62,765 nucleotides of DNA. It comes from Verrucomicrobiota bacterium. Lineage in GTDB: Bacteria > Verrucomicrobiota > Verrucomicrobiia > JADLBR01. The stretch is from assembly GCA_029560585.1 (NCBI GenBank), contig JAKQKQ010000311.1:1-62765 (forward strand), read 5' to 3'. Both the position numbers and the translations under genes were made by a program. The notes under the pieces are model-generated. The model was not told where the DNA came from, did not search any database, and saw only the letters and a program-made list of their open reading frames with translations. Positions 9,765-19,230 of this stretch are shown in pieces. Each line of letters opens with the position of its first letter. Within the stretch, counting starts at the first letter, position 1.

Positions 9765-10742
9765 ATGTATGATCCCATGAACCTCCCACAGCGAAATCGT
9801 CCAACCCGTCGCGAATTCCTTGGTGCCGGGGCATTGGCGGTCATCGGTTCTGCCCTGGCGAGAGGGACAGCGGCTGCCGATCCGCCCGTCGCTGACCCCC
9901 GTGGAGAGCAATACATCGACGCTCATGTCCATGTCTGGTCGGACGACCTCGTCCGGTATCCGCTCAAGGCCGGCTTTCCCAAGGAGAAAATGCGGCGGCC
10001 GAGCTTCACCCCCGAGGACCTTTTCACGCACACGCGCCCCTGTGGCGTCACCCGTGTCGTCCTCATACAGATCAGCTACTACGGCAGCGACAATTCCTAC
10101 ATGTTGCACATGATGCACAAATATCCGGGGATCTTCTCGGGCGTCGCCGTCGTCGATCCAGATGACAAACCGCGCGCGACGATGCTCGCCCTTGCCCATC
10201 AGGGCGTCCGTGGCTTCCGCATCGGCCCCGGGCAGGCGTCCGCCGAGCATTGGTTGGACGGCGATGGGATGGCCGCCATGTGGAAGTGCGCGGCGGACGC
10301 GGGTCTGGCAATCTGCCCATTGATCAATCCCCAGCATCTGCCCGCTCTGGATCGGATGAGCGCCCGTTTTCCCGAGACGCCGGTCGTGATCGATCATCTC
10401 GCCCGCATAGGGATCGACGGTCAATTCAGGGAAACCGACATCGATGCCCTCTGCGGGCTGGCCCGCAACAAGAACGTGCGGGTGAAGGTCTCGGCTTTCT
10501 CGGCGCTCGGCGCAAAGAAGGCGCCTCACCTCGACCTCGCCCCTTTGATTCGGCGCGTCCTGAACGCCTATGGCCCCGAGCGGCTGATGTGGGCCACCGA
10601 TGGCCCATGGCAGATGATGGACGGCCACGCATACCGCGATTCAATCGACCTGATCCGCTTCCGACTCGATTTTCTCACCGACCACGACCGCGCCTGCCTG
10701 CTCCGCAAAACCGCGGAGAAACTCTTCTTCCTGTCGTCCTGA
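9765..10742 (+). CDS. Tat-exported amidohydrolase (amidohydrolase-2 type)
   Basis: 325 residues. A twin-arginine signal (RREFLGAGALAVIG) precedes a metal-dependent TIM-barrel hydrolase of the COG3618/amidohydrolase-2 group: metal-binding HVHVW near residue 50, VVIDHLARIG, and late barrel Asp in MWATDGPWQM. Relatives include lactonases and 2-pyrone-4,6-dicarboxylate hydrolase-like enzymes acting on cyclic esters or sugar lactones, which would fit the glycan context. The ATG at 9765 directly abuts the TGA of the preceding gene; a second in-frame ATG lies at 9777. The REPIN-like repeat just downstream probably marks the end of the transcription unit. Confidence 0.82.
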   Translation: MYDPMNLPQRNRPTRREFLGAGALAVIGSALARGTAAADPPVADPRGEQYIDAHVHVWSDDLVRYPLKAGFPKEKMRRPSFTPEDLFTHTRPCGVTRVVLIQISYYGSDNSYMLHMMHKYPGIFSGVAVVDPDDKPRATMLALAHQGVRGFRIGPGQASAEHWLDGDGMAAMWKCAADAGLAICPLINPQHLPALDRMSARFPETPVVIDHLARIGIDGQFRETDIDALCGLARNKNVRVKVSAFSALGAKKAPHLDLAPLIRRVLNAYGPERLMWATDGPWQMMDGHAYRDSIDLIRFRLDFLTDHDRACLLRKTAEKLFFLSS

Positions 10743-10844
10743 CTCGAGAATTCCGACGCCAAATCGCAGGAGCCTGCTTGCATGCGATCCAATGCGCGAA
10801 TCGCGCGCAAGCGCGCTCCTACGTCCCATTTTCTTCCCCGGTGG
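10741..10844 (+). repeat. REPIN-like double-hairpin repeat, family A copy 2
   Basis: Same structure as the copy at 202-304: GGAGCCTGCTTGCATGCGAT hairpin (one stem mismatch), GCGCGCAAGCGCGC hairpin, then a CCATTTTCTTCCCCGGTGG tail. It begins on the stop codon of the amidohydrolase gene. Confidence 0.88.
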
Positions 10845-11003
10845 TTTCTCGCCGCGCGGGACAAGAAATGCGACCCGCATCAAAAGGAACTCTCAGAAGT
10901 CGGGCGACGAACGCCCCTGGAATCCGAAACCTGCGTCTGCCATGCTGTTCACGTGGGAAAGGCGCTCGCGAATACCCGTCGCACCACTGGCAGCGACCGC
11001 GGA

Positions 11004-12885
11004 ATGACACGATTCTTCCGGGTCTGCGGCCCGGCGGACCCCGGCCGGAACGATGAGCGGCATGGGGCCGTCATCCGTCATTTCCGCTGGGCGGCAGGCA
11101 TATTCCCCCTCGTTGCCTGCCTAGCGTCCAGTGCAAGCACCCCGCGGCCAGACATCGTGCTCGGCGATTTTGAGGGAGCGACATTCGGCGACTGGAGCAC
11201 GACTGGCGATGCGTTCGGTTCGGCACCGCTTCGACCGGGCGACAACCCGCGGTTTCACAGCAAGCGCGGCGAAGGGTTGGCTTTCAGCGGCCGTGGCGGC
11301 ACCGGCCCCAGGGGCACGCTCCTTTCACCGGAGTTCTCTATCCAGCGGCCCTTCATCAATTTCCTCATTTCGGGCCGATCGCGATCTGCCGGCGGTCCTG
11401 GGCACCGAGCTGATCGTGGGCGGCCGCGTCGTCCGCGCGGGCGCCGCCACCGAGGGACGCGGCGACAATTCGCTTCGCTGGCGAAGCTGGGCCGTCGGCG
11501 AGTGGATCGGCCAGACTGGGCGGATCCGCGCCAACGATAACGCCACCTACGGCGCGCTCGCCGTCGATCACATCACACAGGGCGATGAACGGAAGTCCGT
11601 GTGCTCGGACGCCACCACTCTTTTTCAGGAGACCTTCAGGCCCCAATTCCATTACACGGCGCGAACCGGTTGGATCAACGATGCCAATGGCATGATCCAT
11701 TACAAGGGGTGGTGGCACCTGTTTCACCAGCACCGGCCCCCGGGCAGTCCCGCCACGGTGTGGGGCCACGCCGCCAGCGACGACCTGCTCCACTGGCGCC
11801 ATCTGCCCACCGCCATCCCTTGCGAAGAAAATGACGCCATCTTCTCCGGATCGGGTCTCGTGGACTGGGAAAATGCCTCCAGCTTGCGGCGCGGGGATGA
11901 TCCGCCGTTCCTTTTCTTCTATACGCTCCATCCCGACGCGAAATCCGGCCGCAAGGCCACACAGTGCATGGCCTACAGCACCGACGGGGCGCGCACATTT
12001 GAGAAGTTCTCGGGCAACCCCATCCTCAGCACTCGCGACAACAACGATCGCGACCCGAAAGTCTTCTGGCACAAGCCAACCCGCGCGTGGTTCATGGTTC
12101 TCTCGCTGTCTCGGAACAACGCCGATCGCGAGCACGCCACGTATGGCCTGTTCCGCTCCAAGGACCTCAGGTCATGGGCCCTCCTCCAAGAGATCGGGCC
12201 GGGCGCGTGGTATTGGGAGTGTCCCGACATGTTCGAGATGCCCGTGGACGGTGACCCCGCCCGGACAAAGTGGATTCTTGCGAAAGGCAGCGGCCCGAAA
12301 ACCGAAACGCCAAACGCCTACCCCGGCATGCCATTCAACCAGCAGATGAGCTTCCCGCGCGAACTTACCCTCCGCACGACTCCAGACGGGCCACGCCTGT
12401 TCCGCCAGCCGGTCCCGGAGATCGAGATGCTCTATGCGAGAGAACACCAATCGCCAGTGCGCGCACTGAATCCAGGCGATAACCCGCTCGCGGGCATCGG
12501 ACACGATCTGCTGGACATCGAACTGGAGATGGAACCGCAGGGCGCCGAGCGCGTGAACCTGGTGCTGCGCGGCGAGGAGATCACCTACGAGATCAAAGAC
12601 GCGAAGCTCAAGGCCTTTGGGCGCACCCTGTCGCTCCCCCTGACGGATGGCAGACTGGTGCTGCGGACACTGCTGGATCGCGCCAGCATCGAGCTATTCG
12701 GAAACCGCGGCGAGGTCACGCACTCGGGCGTGTTTTTTCCCGACCCCTCCGATCGTTCGTTCTCCCTCACCGTATCGGGCGGCCAGGCGCATCTCCACCG
12801 ACTCGTCGTCCGCGAACTGCGGTCCATCTTCTCCCAAGATTTCATACGCGCCGAGACGACCAAGATCCGGACGCACATCCAATAG
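11004..12885 (+). pseudogene. GH32 beta-fructosidase (levanase/inulinase type), frameshifted
   Basis: The N-terminal part (signal peptide, then DFEGATFGDW ... FINFLISG) is in one frame to about 11375; the continuation (DRDLPAVLGTELIVGGRVVR ...) is in the frame starting one base later, so one extra base (or an equivalent shift) lies at about 11373-11386. The beta-propeller that follows has all three GH32 catalytic motifs: WINDANG with the nucleophile Asp at 11680, RDP at 12049-12057, and the acid/base Glu in ECPDMFE at 12217. A C-terminal beta-sandwich is also present. The family hydrolyses terminal fructose from levan, inulin or sucrose. Intact, the protein would be about 625 residues. The reading frame from an internal start at 11131 does not encode an export signal. 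Assembly error, recent mutation or programmed shift cannot be told apart here. Confidence 0.85.
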
Positions 12886-13019
12886 CACGGCATCCTCTCG
12901 CATAGAGTTCACTTTTTAGGCCGTCCCTTTCGCGAGGGATCCCCTGGTCGCGCGGGCGTAACTCTCGGGTGCCGTTTGCATTTCGGGCGTCTGATCCCTA
13001 GCATATCTTTCGAGCACGT

Positions 13020-14444
13020 ATGGGTGGCACCCTTTTTGTGAATCCCCCCAGCTTCGAGGGCTTCGACGGTGGCGCGGGCTCGCGCTACCAGGCCAGGCGC
13101 GAGGTGACGAGCTTCTGGTATCCCACCTGGCTTGCCCAGCCAGCCGCTCTGGTTCCCGGCTCGCGCCTCCTCGACTGTCCCCCACACGGGATTAGCCGCG
13201 AAGAATGCCTCCGGATCGCCCGGGACTTTGACCATGTCATCCTGCACACCTCAACGCCATCCCTGCAGAACGACTGCCGTGTGGCGGAGGCCATGAAGGC
13301 ACAACGCCCCGGCACCGTGATCGGGTTCGTCGGACCCCATCCCGCGGTCTTGCCCGAGGCTACGCTCAATTCATCACGGGCGATCGACTGGGTCGGCCGG
13401 GAGGAATTCGACTACACGTGCAAGGATGTCGCCGATGGCCGACCTTTCGAAGACATCAAAGGGCTGAGCTATCGCGACCGCGAAGGCCAAGTGCGGCATA
13501 ATCCCGACCGCGAACTCCTGGCCGACATGGATGACCTGCCTTCGGTCGCCGATGTCTATCGTCGCGATCTCGACATCGGGCGATATTACATCGGATATCT
13601 CCTGCACCCGTACATAAGCTTCTACACCGGTCGCGGGTGCCCCGCCCGCTGCTCCTTCTGCCTCTGGCCCCAGACCATAGGGGGCCACCAATATCGCGTG
13701 CGGTCGTCAGGCACCGTCGTGAACGAGGTGAGACGGATGAAAGACATTTTCCCGGAGGTGAAAGAGTTCTTCTTCGATGACGACACCTTCACCGCCAACC
13801 TGCCTAGGGCCCGGGAGATCGCGTCCGGCCTCGCGGAGTTGGGAGTGACGTGGAGCTGCAATAGCCGCGCGAATCTGACGCACGACAATATCCGATTCCT
13901 CAAAGATCGGGGCCTCCGCCTCCTGCTCGTCGGCTACGAGAGCGGCAACGGGGAGATCCTGCGCAACATCAAGAAGGGTCTCACCCTGGGCGAGATGCGC
14001 GCTTTCACACGCGATTGCCGGAAGGCCGGCGTCACCATCCACGGAACTTTCATCATTGGCCTGCCCGGTGAGACACCAGATACGATCGAGGAGAGCATCC
14101 GGTTCGCAATGGACCTCGACGTGTTCAGCATCCAGGTCTCCCTCGCCGCGCCATACCCCGGCACGGAGCTTTTTGAGCAGGCGCAGGCGAACGGCTGGCT
14201 CCGGCCCCTCGAGACGGCGTCTGTGCGCGGGGATGGCTACCAGGATGCCGTCCTCCAATACCCGGGTCTGAGTCGTGACGACATGCTTGAGGCCGTCGAT
14301 CGCTTCTACCGCAGGTATTTCCTGAGACCCAGGCCCATACTCCGGATCCTGAAGACCATGCTCGCCGACAAAGATATCTGCGTCAGGCGCATCAGGGAGG
14401 GTTTCGAATTCTTCAGGTCTCTGCGGGCCCTTCGGACCACGTAG
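13020..14444 (+). CDS. hpnJ: HpnJ-type B12-binding radical SAM protein
   Basis: 474 residues. The N-terminus has the hallmark of the hopanoid-associated HpnJ family (VNPPSFEGFDGGAGSRYQAR, SFWYPTWLAQPAALVPGSR), followed by a cobalamin-binding-like Rossmann region and a radical SAM core with CxxxCxxC at Cys207, Cys211 and Cys214 (GRGCPARCSFC). In Burkholderia, hpnI, hpnK and hpnJ are known to build the cyclitol ether head group of bacteriohopanetetrol: HpnI adds N-acetylglucosamine, HpnK deacetylates it and HpnJ contracts the ring. Here it is convergent with hpnI and hpnA and close to hpnK, but no hopanoid core gene is in the window, so the acceptor lipid may differ. Confidence 0.9.
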   Translation: MGGTLFVNPPSFEGFDGGAGSRYQARREVTSFWYPTWLAQPAALVPGSRLLDCPPHGISREECLRIARDFDHVILHTSTPSLQNDCRVAEAMKAQRPGTVIGFVGPHPAVLPEATLNSSRAIDWVGREEFDYTCKDVADGRPFEDIKGLSYRDREGQVRHNPDRELLADMDDLPSVADVYRRDLDIGRYYIGYLLHPYISFYTGRGCPARCSFCLWPQTIGGHQYRVRSSGTVVNEVRRMKDIFPEVKEFFFDDDTFTANLPRAREIASGLAELGVTWSCNSRANLTHDNIRFLKDRGLRLLLVGYESGNGEILRNIKKGLTLGEMRAFTRDCRKAGVTIHGTFIIGLPGETPDTIEESIRFAMDLDVFSIQVSLAAPYPGTELFEQAQANGWLRPLETASVRGDGYQDAVLQYPGLSRDDMLEAVDRFYRRYFLRPRPILRILKTMLADKDICVRRIREGFEFFRSLRALRTT

Positions 14445-14480
14445 GGAAGCCGCCATCGGTTTCCGGGAAGCGCTGGAACG

Positions 14481-15632
14481 TCATCCGTCCCGTGGCCGTG
14501 ATATGCCGGCGTTGGACCATCGCTCCCTGGCGCCTTCCCACACCACCGAGATCGGGAACCACGTTGCCGCCCACGTGACACAACGGATCACTGGCCAAAG
14601 ACCCAGCACCCACCAGGCGGTGCGCGGATAACGGCATCCGATCGCCGAAAGCGACGCCATGGCCACCAGCACTTCAAACGCCCACTGGCCTACGAATCCG
14701 ATCCAAGCCACCCACCACGACGGGGAGAATGCAATGGCCACCAGCCAGCCCAACAGCGGCAGGATGCTCAACATCGACGCGTACGAGAGCGGGCGGCACC
14801 ATCTCAGCGTCTTGTGCCACCGATAGTAATGGCGGAGCGCCGGCAGGATGCGCGTCTGAAGCGCAATGGTCTCTACGATCACCGGGCACAGCCGCACCGG
14901 GCCCATCCGCTGCCCAATCAAGAAATCATCCGCGAGGCAACCGCCCAGCTCATCCCACGAGACCCGCTCCTTAAACCTCTTGGCCGGGAAGGCGACAGCC
15001 GCCCCAAAGGCCGAGGCCGAAGTCCCCCGCCTGCCGAGCAACAAGACCCCCGGCAGAAACTCGGCATCGACGAACAGCGCATCCAGCGCCCCGATCGCAG
15101 CGGACACATTCCTCACCCGATAGGCGCATGTGACAACACCGCACCCTTCCGCCAACCCCTGCCGGATGGAGTTCAGAAGCCCATCGGGAGCTATAATGTC
15201 CGCGTCCGACCAGAGCCAGTAGTCCGCGTCCGCCTGTCCGGCGAGGATCTCCATCCAACCGATCTTGGGGTTCGCCCTGTGCTCCGGTGCACGCCGGCAC
15301 ACCGTCTTGATCCGGGCCTTGGGATTGGTGCGCGACCACCGCTCGATCACCCGCTGCCATGGCCCAGCCTGTTCCTGCGGCACTCCCACCAGGATCTCGC
15401 TCCTCTCATCCATCTGGGCGACGAACGATTCCATTGCCGCCTCCAGCTGCGCGTAAGCGGCCTCCCCGAGACCTCGCGGTATCGCCTTGAAAATCGACAG
15501 GCCCAATGATGGCGCCGCGACAGCCACCTCTCCCGCCTTGCGATTTGCCGCGGCCAACAACCACCGCGCCACCAACCACCAGACGGCCGCCGACACCGAC
15601 CAACCGATGAGCACCAGAGAGACGGCAGTCAT
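14481..15632 (-). CDS. hpnI: HpnI-type membrane glycosyltransferase (GT21/ceramide glucosyltransferase-like)
   Basis: 383 residues. One N-terminal membrane anchor (about 5-27), a GT-A domain, then C-terminal membrane segments (about 290-360). Family motifs in order: NPKIGWMEIL, the metal-binding SDAD, GVVTCAYR, FLPGVLLL, FGAAVAF, LADDFLIGQ and the (Q/R)xxRW-like HKTLRW. This pattern is that of GT21/HpnI enzymes, which transfer a sugar from a nucleotide donor to a lipid at the membrane. Its ATG overlaps the hpnA stop by 4 bp (15629-15632), so hpnA-hpnI is one translational unit. HpnB-type glycosyltransferases have a different N-terminal motif, so HpnI is preferred. Confidence 0.82.
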   Translation of the reverse strand: MTAVSLVLIGWSVSAAVWWLVARWLLAAANRKAGEVAVAAPSLGLSIFKAIPRGLGEAAYAQLEAAMESFVAQMDERSEILVGVPQEQAGPWQRVIERWSRTNPKARIKTVCRRAPEHRANPKIGWMEILAGQADADYWLWSDADIIAPDGLLNSIRQGLAEGCGVVTCAYRVRNVSAAIGALDALFVDAEFLPGVLLLGRRGTSASAFGAAVAFPAKRFKERVSWDELGGCLADDFLIGQRMGPVRLCPVIVETIALQTRILPALRHYYRWHKTLRWCRPLSYASMLSILPLLGWLVAIAFSPSWWVAWIGFVGQWAFEVLVAMASLSAIGCRYPRTAWWVLGLWPVIRCVTWAATWFPISVVWEGARERWSNAGISRPRDG

Positions 15633-16714
15633 CCGCGAATCGAATGTTCGGGCGAGTCGGCGCCCTTGGCGGCGAAGTCACCCCACGTCCCAGAGAACCA
15701 GGCCACAGTCTCTGAGATGATTCCTTCCAGGGACCGGCTCGGGCGCCAACCCAGCGGTTCGTAAGAACTCTCAAGCTCAAAGAACTGCCTCTGGCGCGCA
15801 AAATAGGCCGTCTCCCAACACAATCGCTCATCGAGCCGTCGCACAAAGCCACCGGCGAATTCTCCCAGAATTCCCCCCAGGGCGATCAAGGGCCACGGCA
15901 TCGCTACCTTCGGAAAGCGCACGCCTGGCCCCGCCCTGGACGCCACCAAACTCAAGAAATCTTTCAGCCACATATTCCGGTCGCCCAGGATGTACCGCTC
16001 GCCGGCCACGCCGCGACGCCCGATGGCCAAAAGACCCTCGGCGACATCTTGCACGGCAATCAGATTCAATCCCGTGTTCGAGTAAAAAGGAAACTGCCCG
16101 CGCAAAAGATCCCGGATCATCTGGCCCGTCGGCGTTGGCCGATCATCCCCCGCGCCAATGGGCGCCGTGGGGCTGGCGATCGTCACGGGCAAACCGCGGC
16201 CAGCGGCATCCAACACCGCCCGCTCGCTCCTCCATTTGGATTGCTTGTAGTGACACCGGGCGGGGGCCCGCGCCGGAAAATCCCTCCTCGAGGCCGGACC
16301 CTGACGCGAAATCAGAATCCCCGCCGTGCTGCAGTGAACCATCGCCTCAACGGCCGCGCCCCAACAGGCGGCCAGCACATTCTCCGTACCACCCACATTG
16401 GTCGCCCAGAGATCTCCGCGATGCCTGGCGCCGAACGCATACAGCCCGGCAATATGGTACACCACCCTGGCACCGTCGCATGCCCTCCTCACGGCCGCGG
16501 CATCCAAGATGTCCCCCTCCATGATTTCCGGCCGAGGCCCGAAGAGCGCCTCCGCCTTGGCCACCGATCGGCACAAGAGCCGGACGCGAGTCCCCTGATC
16601 CAGCAAAACACGCACCAGCCACCTGCCGATGAACCCTGTCCCTCCAGTCACCAGGACGATGCCATCCTCGGAATGCCACATGCGTTGGTACGGCTTCAAT
16701 ATCAGTGGGATCAT
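15629..16714 (-). CDS. hpnA: HpnA-like NAD-dependent sugar epimerase/dehydratase
   Basis: Extended short-chain dehydrogenase of up to 361 residues. Rossmann nucleotide motif VTGGTGFIGRWLVR, the DGARVVYHIAGLYAF block typical of the hopanoid-associated epimerase HpnA, catalytic YxxxK in HYKQSK, and YILGDRNMWLKDFL. The first ATG (16714) gives an 11-residue extension; ATG at 16681 (MWHSEDGIVLVTGG) sits closer to the family's usual start. It is divergent from hpnK across about 55 nt and coupled to hpnI downstream. It probably reduces or epimerises a sugar or polyol intermediate; exact substrate unknown. Confidence 0.8.
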   Translation of the reverse strand: MIPLILKPYQRMWHSEDGIVLVTGGTGFIGRWLVRVLLDQGTRVRLLCRSVAKAEALFGPRPEIMEGDILDAAAVRRACDGARVVYHIAGLYAFGARHRGDLWATNVGGTENVLAACWGAAVEAMVHCSTAGILISRQGPASRRDFPARAPARCHYKQSKWRSERAVLDAAGRGLPVTIASPTAPIGAGDDRPTPTGQMIRDLLRGQFPFYSNTGLNLIAVQDVAEGLLAIGRRGVAGERYILGDRNMWLKDFLSLVASRAGPGVRFPKVAMPWPLIALGGILGEFAGGFVRRLDERLCWETAYFARQRQFFELESSYEPLGWRPSRSLEGIISETVAWFSGTWGDFAAKGADSPEHSIRG

Positions 16715-16769
16715 TCAAAGCAAAGCTTGTAAATTTTTGTCCGCGAGGGAATTGTCCGTCGGCGGCCCC

Positions 16770-17504
16770 ATGATGCAGCAGGTCATTTTCATAGCTGACG
16801 ACTTTGGAAGGGACGCCCCCACCAATAACGCAATACGCGAGGGCCACCTGAATGGAGCGCTGCACGGCGCCAGCCTGATGCTGGGCCAACCGGGCACCGA
16901 GCAGGCCATCGAGATCGCACGAGACCACCCCGGGCTCCGGCTGGGCTGGCACATCCACCTGTGCGACTCGACACCCGCGACGTTTGGATCATGGCCCTGG
17001 GGCCGCTCGCCCCTCATGGCCGGGCTTCTCCTGGCGTTCTTTGGCCGACGGATTCGGGCCGAGATGTCCGCCCAATGGAATCTATTCGAGATGAGTGGCA
17101 TCCCCTGCTCCTTCGTCAATTCCCACCACCACATCCACGCGCACCCCGCGGTGCTCCAGGCCATTGGCGCTCTATTGCCAGCATCCTTCGGTGGCTGGTT
17201 GCGCGGTTTCAATGTGAGACCCTTCTCCCGTCGTCTGCCGGCGCACGCCCGGGTCCTGCGGCTGGTGGGAACCCGGGCATTGGCCCGCTCACCACTCCCG
17301 ATGCGATGCTCGGACACCACCTGGGGGTTGGATCGCCTCTGCGCGATGGACGCCCTCGAGATCGAGGCGGTTCTTCCAACCCTGGGACAGGGGCTTCACG
17401 AATTCATATTTCACCCTCGCGGCACGGATGACGATGCTGACTTCGGTGCCCTGATTAACCTCAGGGGACGGGTGGGCTCTGCGCCCCACCCGAAACGGGG
17501 ATGA
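16770..17504 (+). CDS. hpnK: HpnK-like YdjC/ChbG-family sugar deacetylase
   Basis: 244 residues starting at MMQQVIFIADDFG, the DD metal-site motif of the YdjC/ChbG family. Other metal or catalytic residues: WHIHLCD and the histidine cluster NSHHHIHAHP; EFIFHPRG closes the active site. HpnK removes the N-acetyl group from glucosaminyl-hopanoids after HpnI. The C-terminus is short and basic after DADFGALINL, and members are often somewhat longer, so a truncated tail is possible. Upstream ATGs in the same frame (from 16629) lie inside the divergent hpnA gene and were rejected. Confidence 0.82.
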   Translation: MMQQVIFIADDFGRDAPTNNAIREGHLNGALHGASLMLGQPGTEQAIEIARDHPGLRLGWHIHLCDSTPATFGSWPWGRSPLMAGLLLAFFGRRIRAEMSAQWNLFEMSGIPCSFVNSHHHIHAHPAVLQAIGALLPASFGGWLRGFNVRPFSRRLPAHARVLRLVGTRALARSPLPMRCSDTTWGLDRLCAMDALEIEAVLPTLGQGLHEFIFHPRGTDDDADFGALINLRGRVGSAPHPKRG

Positions 17505-17642
17505 CCCGCCCGCATCATGAAACAGCCATGTCGAAGCGTCCGTATCGCGCTGGGTCGCGCGCGCGCACAACGCCTTGCGCGGGGAAGTCTCGCCTGTATA
17601 CGTTGGTCTCCCCCCAAGAGGAACGCGACCGAGTGGCCATCG

Positions 17643-18161
17643 ATGCCAAGCTGTCCAACCAGCCTATCCCAGAGACGCCCGTGGGGCATCCCATTCCTGC
17701 TGCCTTACATGGCCCCCTTGGCCGCCGCCCTGCAGCTGCTTTCGGGTTGCGCGAGCATGCCGATGCGACAACCCCTCGATATCACCGGGCCCGGATGGAA
17801 AGTCAGGGAAGGCCAGGCCACCTGGACACCGGGGCATGCCGAGTCGCCCATCAACGGCGAACTGACGCTTGCCAGCGGGCCGCCCAATTCCTTCTTCGTC
17901 CAGTTCTCCAAGCCGCCGTTCACTTTGGTCACCGGCCAGGCTTCTGCAGGCTCATGGATCCTCGAATACCCCCTCCTGCGGAAAACACTCGCCGGTCGCG
18001 AAGCCCCTCCTCTTGATCGGGTGTGGTTCGTTCTCGCAAATGCGCTTGGTGATCAGCGCCGCCCCATTCCCGGCTGGACTTTTGCGAAGACGCCCGACGG
18101 CGGATGGGCGCTGGCAAATCGTCGGACGGGCGAACGGCTGGAAGGATTTCTGAGTCCATGA
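17643..18161 (+). CDS. Small outer-membrane-type lipoprotein (possible LolB-like)
   Basis: About 172 residues from the chosen ATG, which gives RR-hydrophobic-LLSGC, a lipobox with the lipidated Cys about 32 residues in. The start could also be 17709 or, less likely, 17517. The mature part reads as a small beta-rich domain (GELTLASGPPNSFFVQFSKP, WILEYPLLRKTLAG, WALANRRTGERLEG). Its stop overlaps the next start (ATGA at 18158-18161). With a LolA-like carrier two genes downstream, a LolB-like receptor role is a reasonable guess. The sequence alone does not prove this and I do not recognise the family with certainty. Confidence 0.6.
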   Translation: MPSCPTSLSQRRPWGIPFLLPYMAPLAAALQLLSGCASMPMRQPLDITGPGWKVREGQATWTPGHAESPINGELTLASGPPNSFFVQFSKPPFTLVTGQASAGSWILEYPLLRKTLAGREAPPLDRVWFVLANALGDQRRPIPGWTFAKTPDGGWALANRRTGERLEGFLSP

Positions 18162-19222
18162 CCCCTCTTCCCATCCAGGGGTGGACTATCGCGGACGTGA
18201 ACCCTACGTCCGTCCTCGTGGCGGCCATCATCCTCGCCGTCGTTCTCCTTCCGGTTCTGAAATGGTGGCTCGCCTGGCGCCCGCCGCAATCGTCAACCGG
18301 AACAACCGCTGGCACGCCAGGCGCAGACCTGCCACCCGCACATAGGCCATCCGCGTTCTACACCGCGGGGATCTGGCGCGCCGGCCAGCACATCGTTCGC
18401 CTCTTGCCCCATCGGCTCAGCGCTGCCATCGGCGGGCTCATCAGCCGAATGTACTTTGCCCTGCACCCAAGGCGTCGAACCATCGTCGTTGAGAACTTGC
18501 TACCCATCGTGGGCAACGACCTCGTTGCCGCACGCGCGGCTTCCCGGCGGCTCTTTTGGCAATTCGGCACCAAGGTGGTGGGCCTTCTCAGATACGAGGC
18601 CGGCGTGCCCCCGGACTATTCCTCGGTGGATTGGAGCGGCCGCGACACTCTGCTCGATGCCCAGTCCAGGGGCCACGGCGTCCTCATGGTCACGGTGCAT
18701 CTCGGGGATTGGGAAATCGGTGGTGCCCTGGTGGCCGACGCCGGGATCAAGCTAGTGGTGCTGTCCCAGGCCGAGCCGAGCAACGGTTTCACGGCCATGC
18801 GCCAGGCGTCCCGCGCCCAATGGGGCATCGAGACCATCGTCGTCGGCCAAGATGCATTTGCCTTCGTGGACGTGATCAAGCGCCTGCAATCCGGTGGCGT
18901 GGTGGCGCTGCTCGTGGATCGCCCGCCGCCGTCCAGCGCAGTCACCGTCACACTTTTCGAAAGACCGTTCTGCGCCTCGATATCGGCCGCCGAACTCGCC
19001 CGCGTCACCGGCTGCACCATCCTGCCAGTCTGCGTCGTTCGCGATCGCCATGGCGTCTGCGCCCATGTGCTGCCGGAGATCTGTTATGATCGCCGGGCGC
19101 TCGGAACCCGTGATGCGCGAATCCACCTGACGCAACAAATCATGCGTGCCTTCGAACCGGCCATCCGCCAGTATCGCGACCAATGGTACCATTTTGTGCC
19201 CGTCTGGTCTCACACCGACTGA
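18158..19222 (+). CDS. LpxL/HtrB-like lipid acyltransferase
   Basis: 354 residues from the ATG in the ATGA overlap with the lipoprotein gene. An N-terminal membrane segment (about 15-35) precedes a lipid A acyltransferase-type domain: RTIVVENLLPIVG, the HX4E catalytic motif at His181-Glu186 (HLGDWE), the Gln/Arg-rich FTAMRQASRAQWG block and VALLVDRPPP. Such enzymes move acyl chains from ACP onto membrane lipids at the cytoplasmic face. Comparable acyltransferases are standard parts of aryl-polyene clusters, where they attach the polyene chain. Here the ACP at 26462 is a plausible acyl donor. Confidence 0.85.
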   Translation: MTPLPIQGWTIADVNPTSVLVAAIILAVVLLPVLKWWLAWRPPQSSTGTTAGTPGADLPPAHRPSAFYTAGIWRAGQHIVRLLPHRLSAAIGGLISRMYFALHPRRRTIVVENLLPIVGNDLVAARAASRRLFWQFGTKVVGLLRYEAGVPPDYSSVDWSGRDTLLDAQSRGHGVLMVTVHLGDWEIGGALVADAGIKLVVLSQAEPSNGFTAMRQASRAQWGIETIVVGQDAFAFVDVIKRLQSGGVVALLVDRPPPSSAVTVTLFERPFCASISAAELARVTGCTILPVCVVRDRHGVCAHVLPEICYDRRALGTRDARIHLTQQIMRAFEPAIRQYRDQWYHFVPVWSHTD

Positions 19223-19230
19223 CACGCGGA

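Noticed and set aside
11131-11375. Start of the GH32 gene at 11131 in the propeller frame
   Set aside because: The other frame encodes the signal peptide and conserved N-terminal domain; residues from 11131 are not export-like.
17400-17504. Frameshift at the end of the HpnK-like gene
   Set aside because: The tail is short and unusual, but no continuation with family motifs was found in the other frames, so a break cannot be supported.
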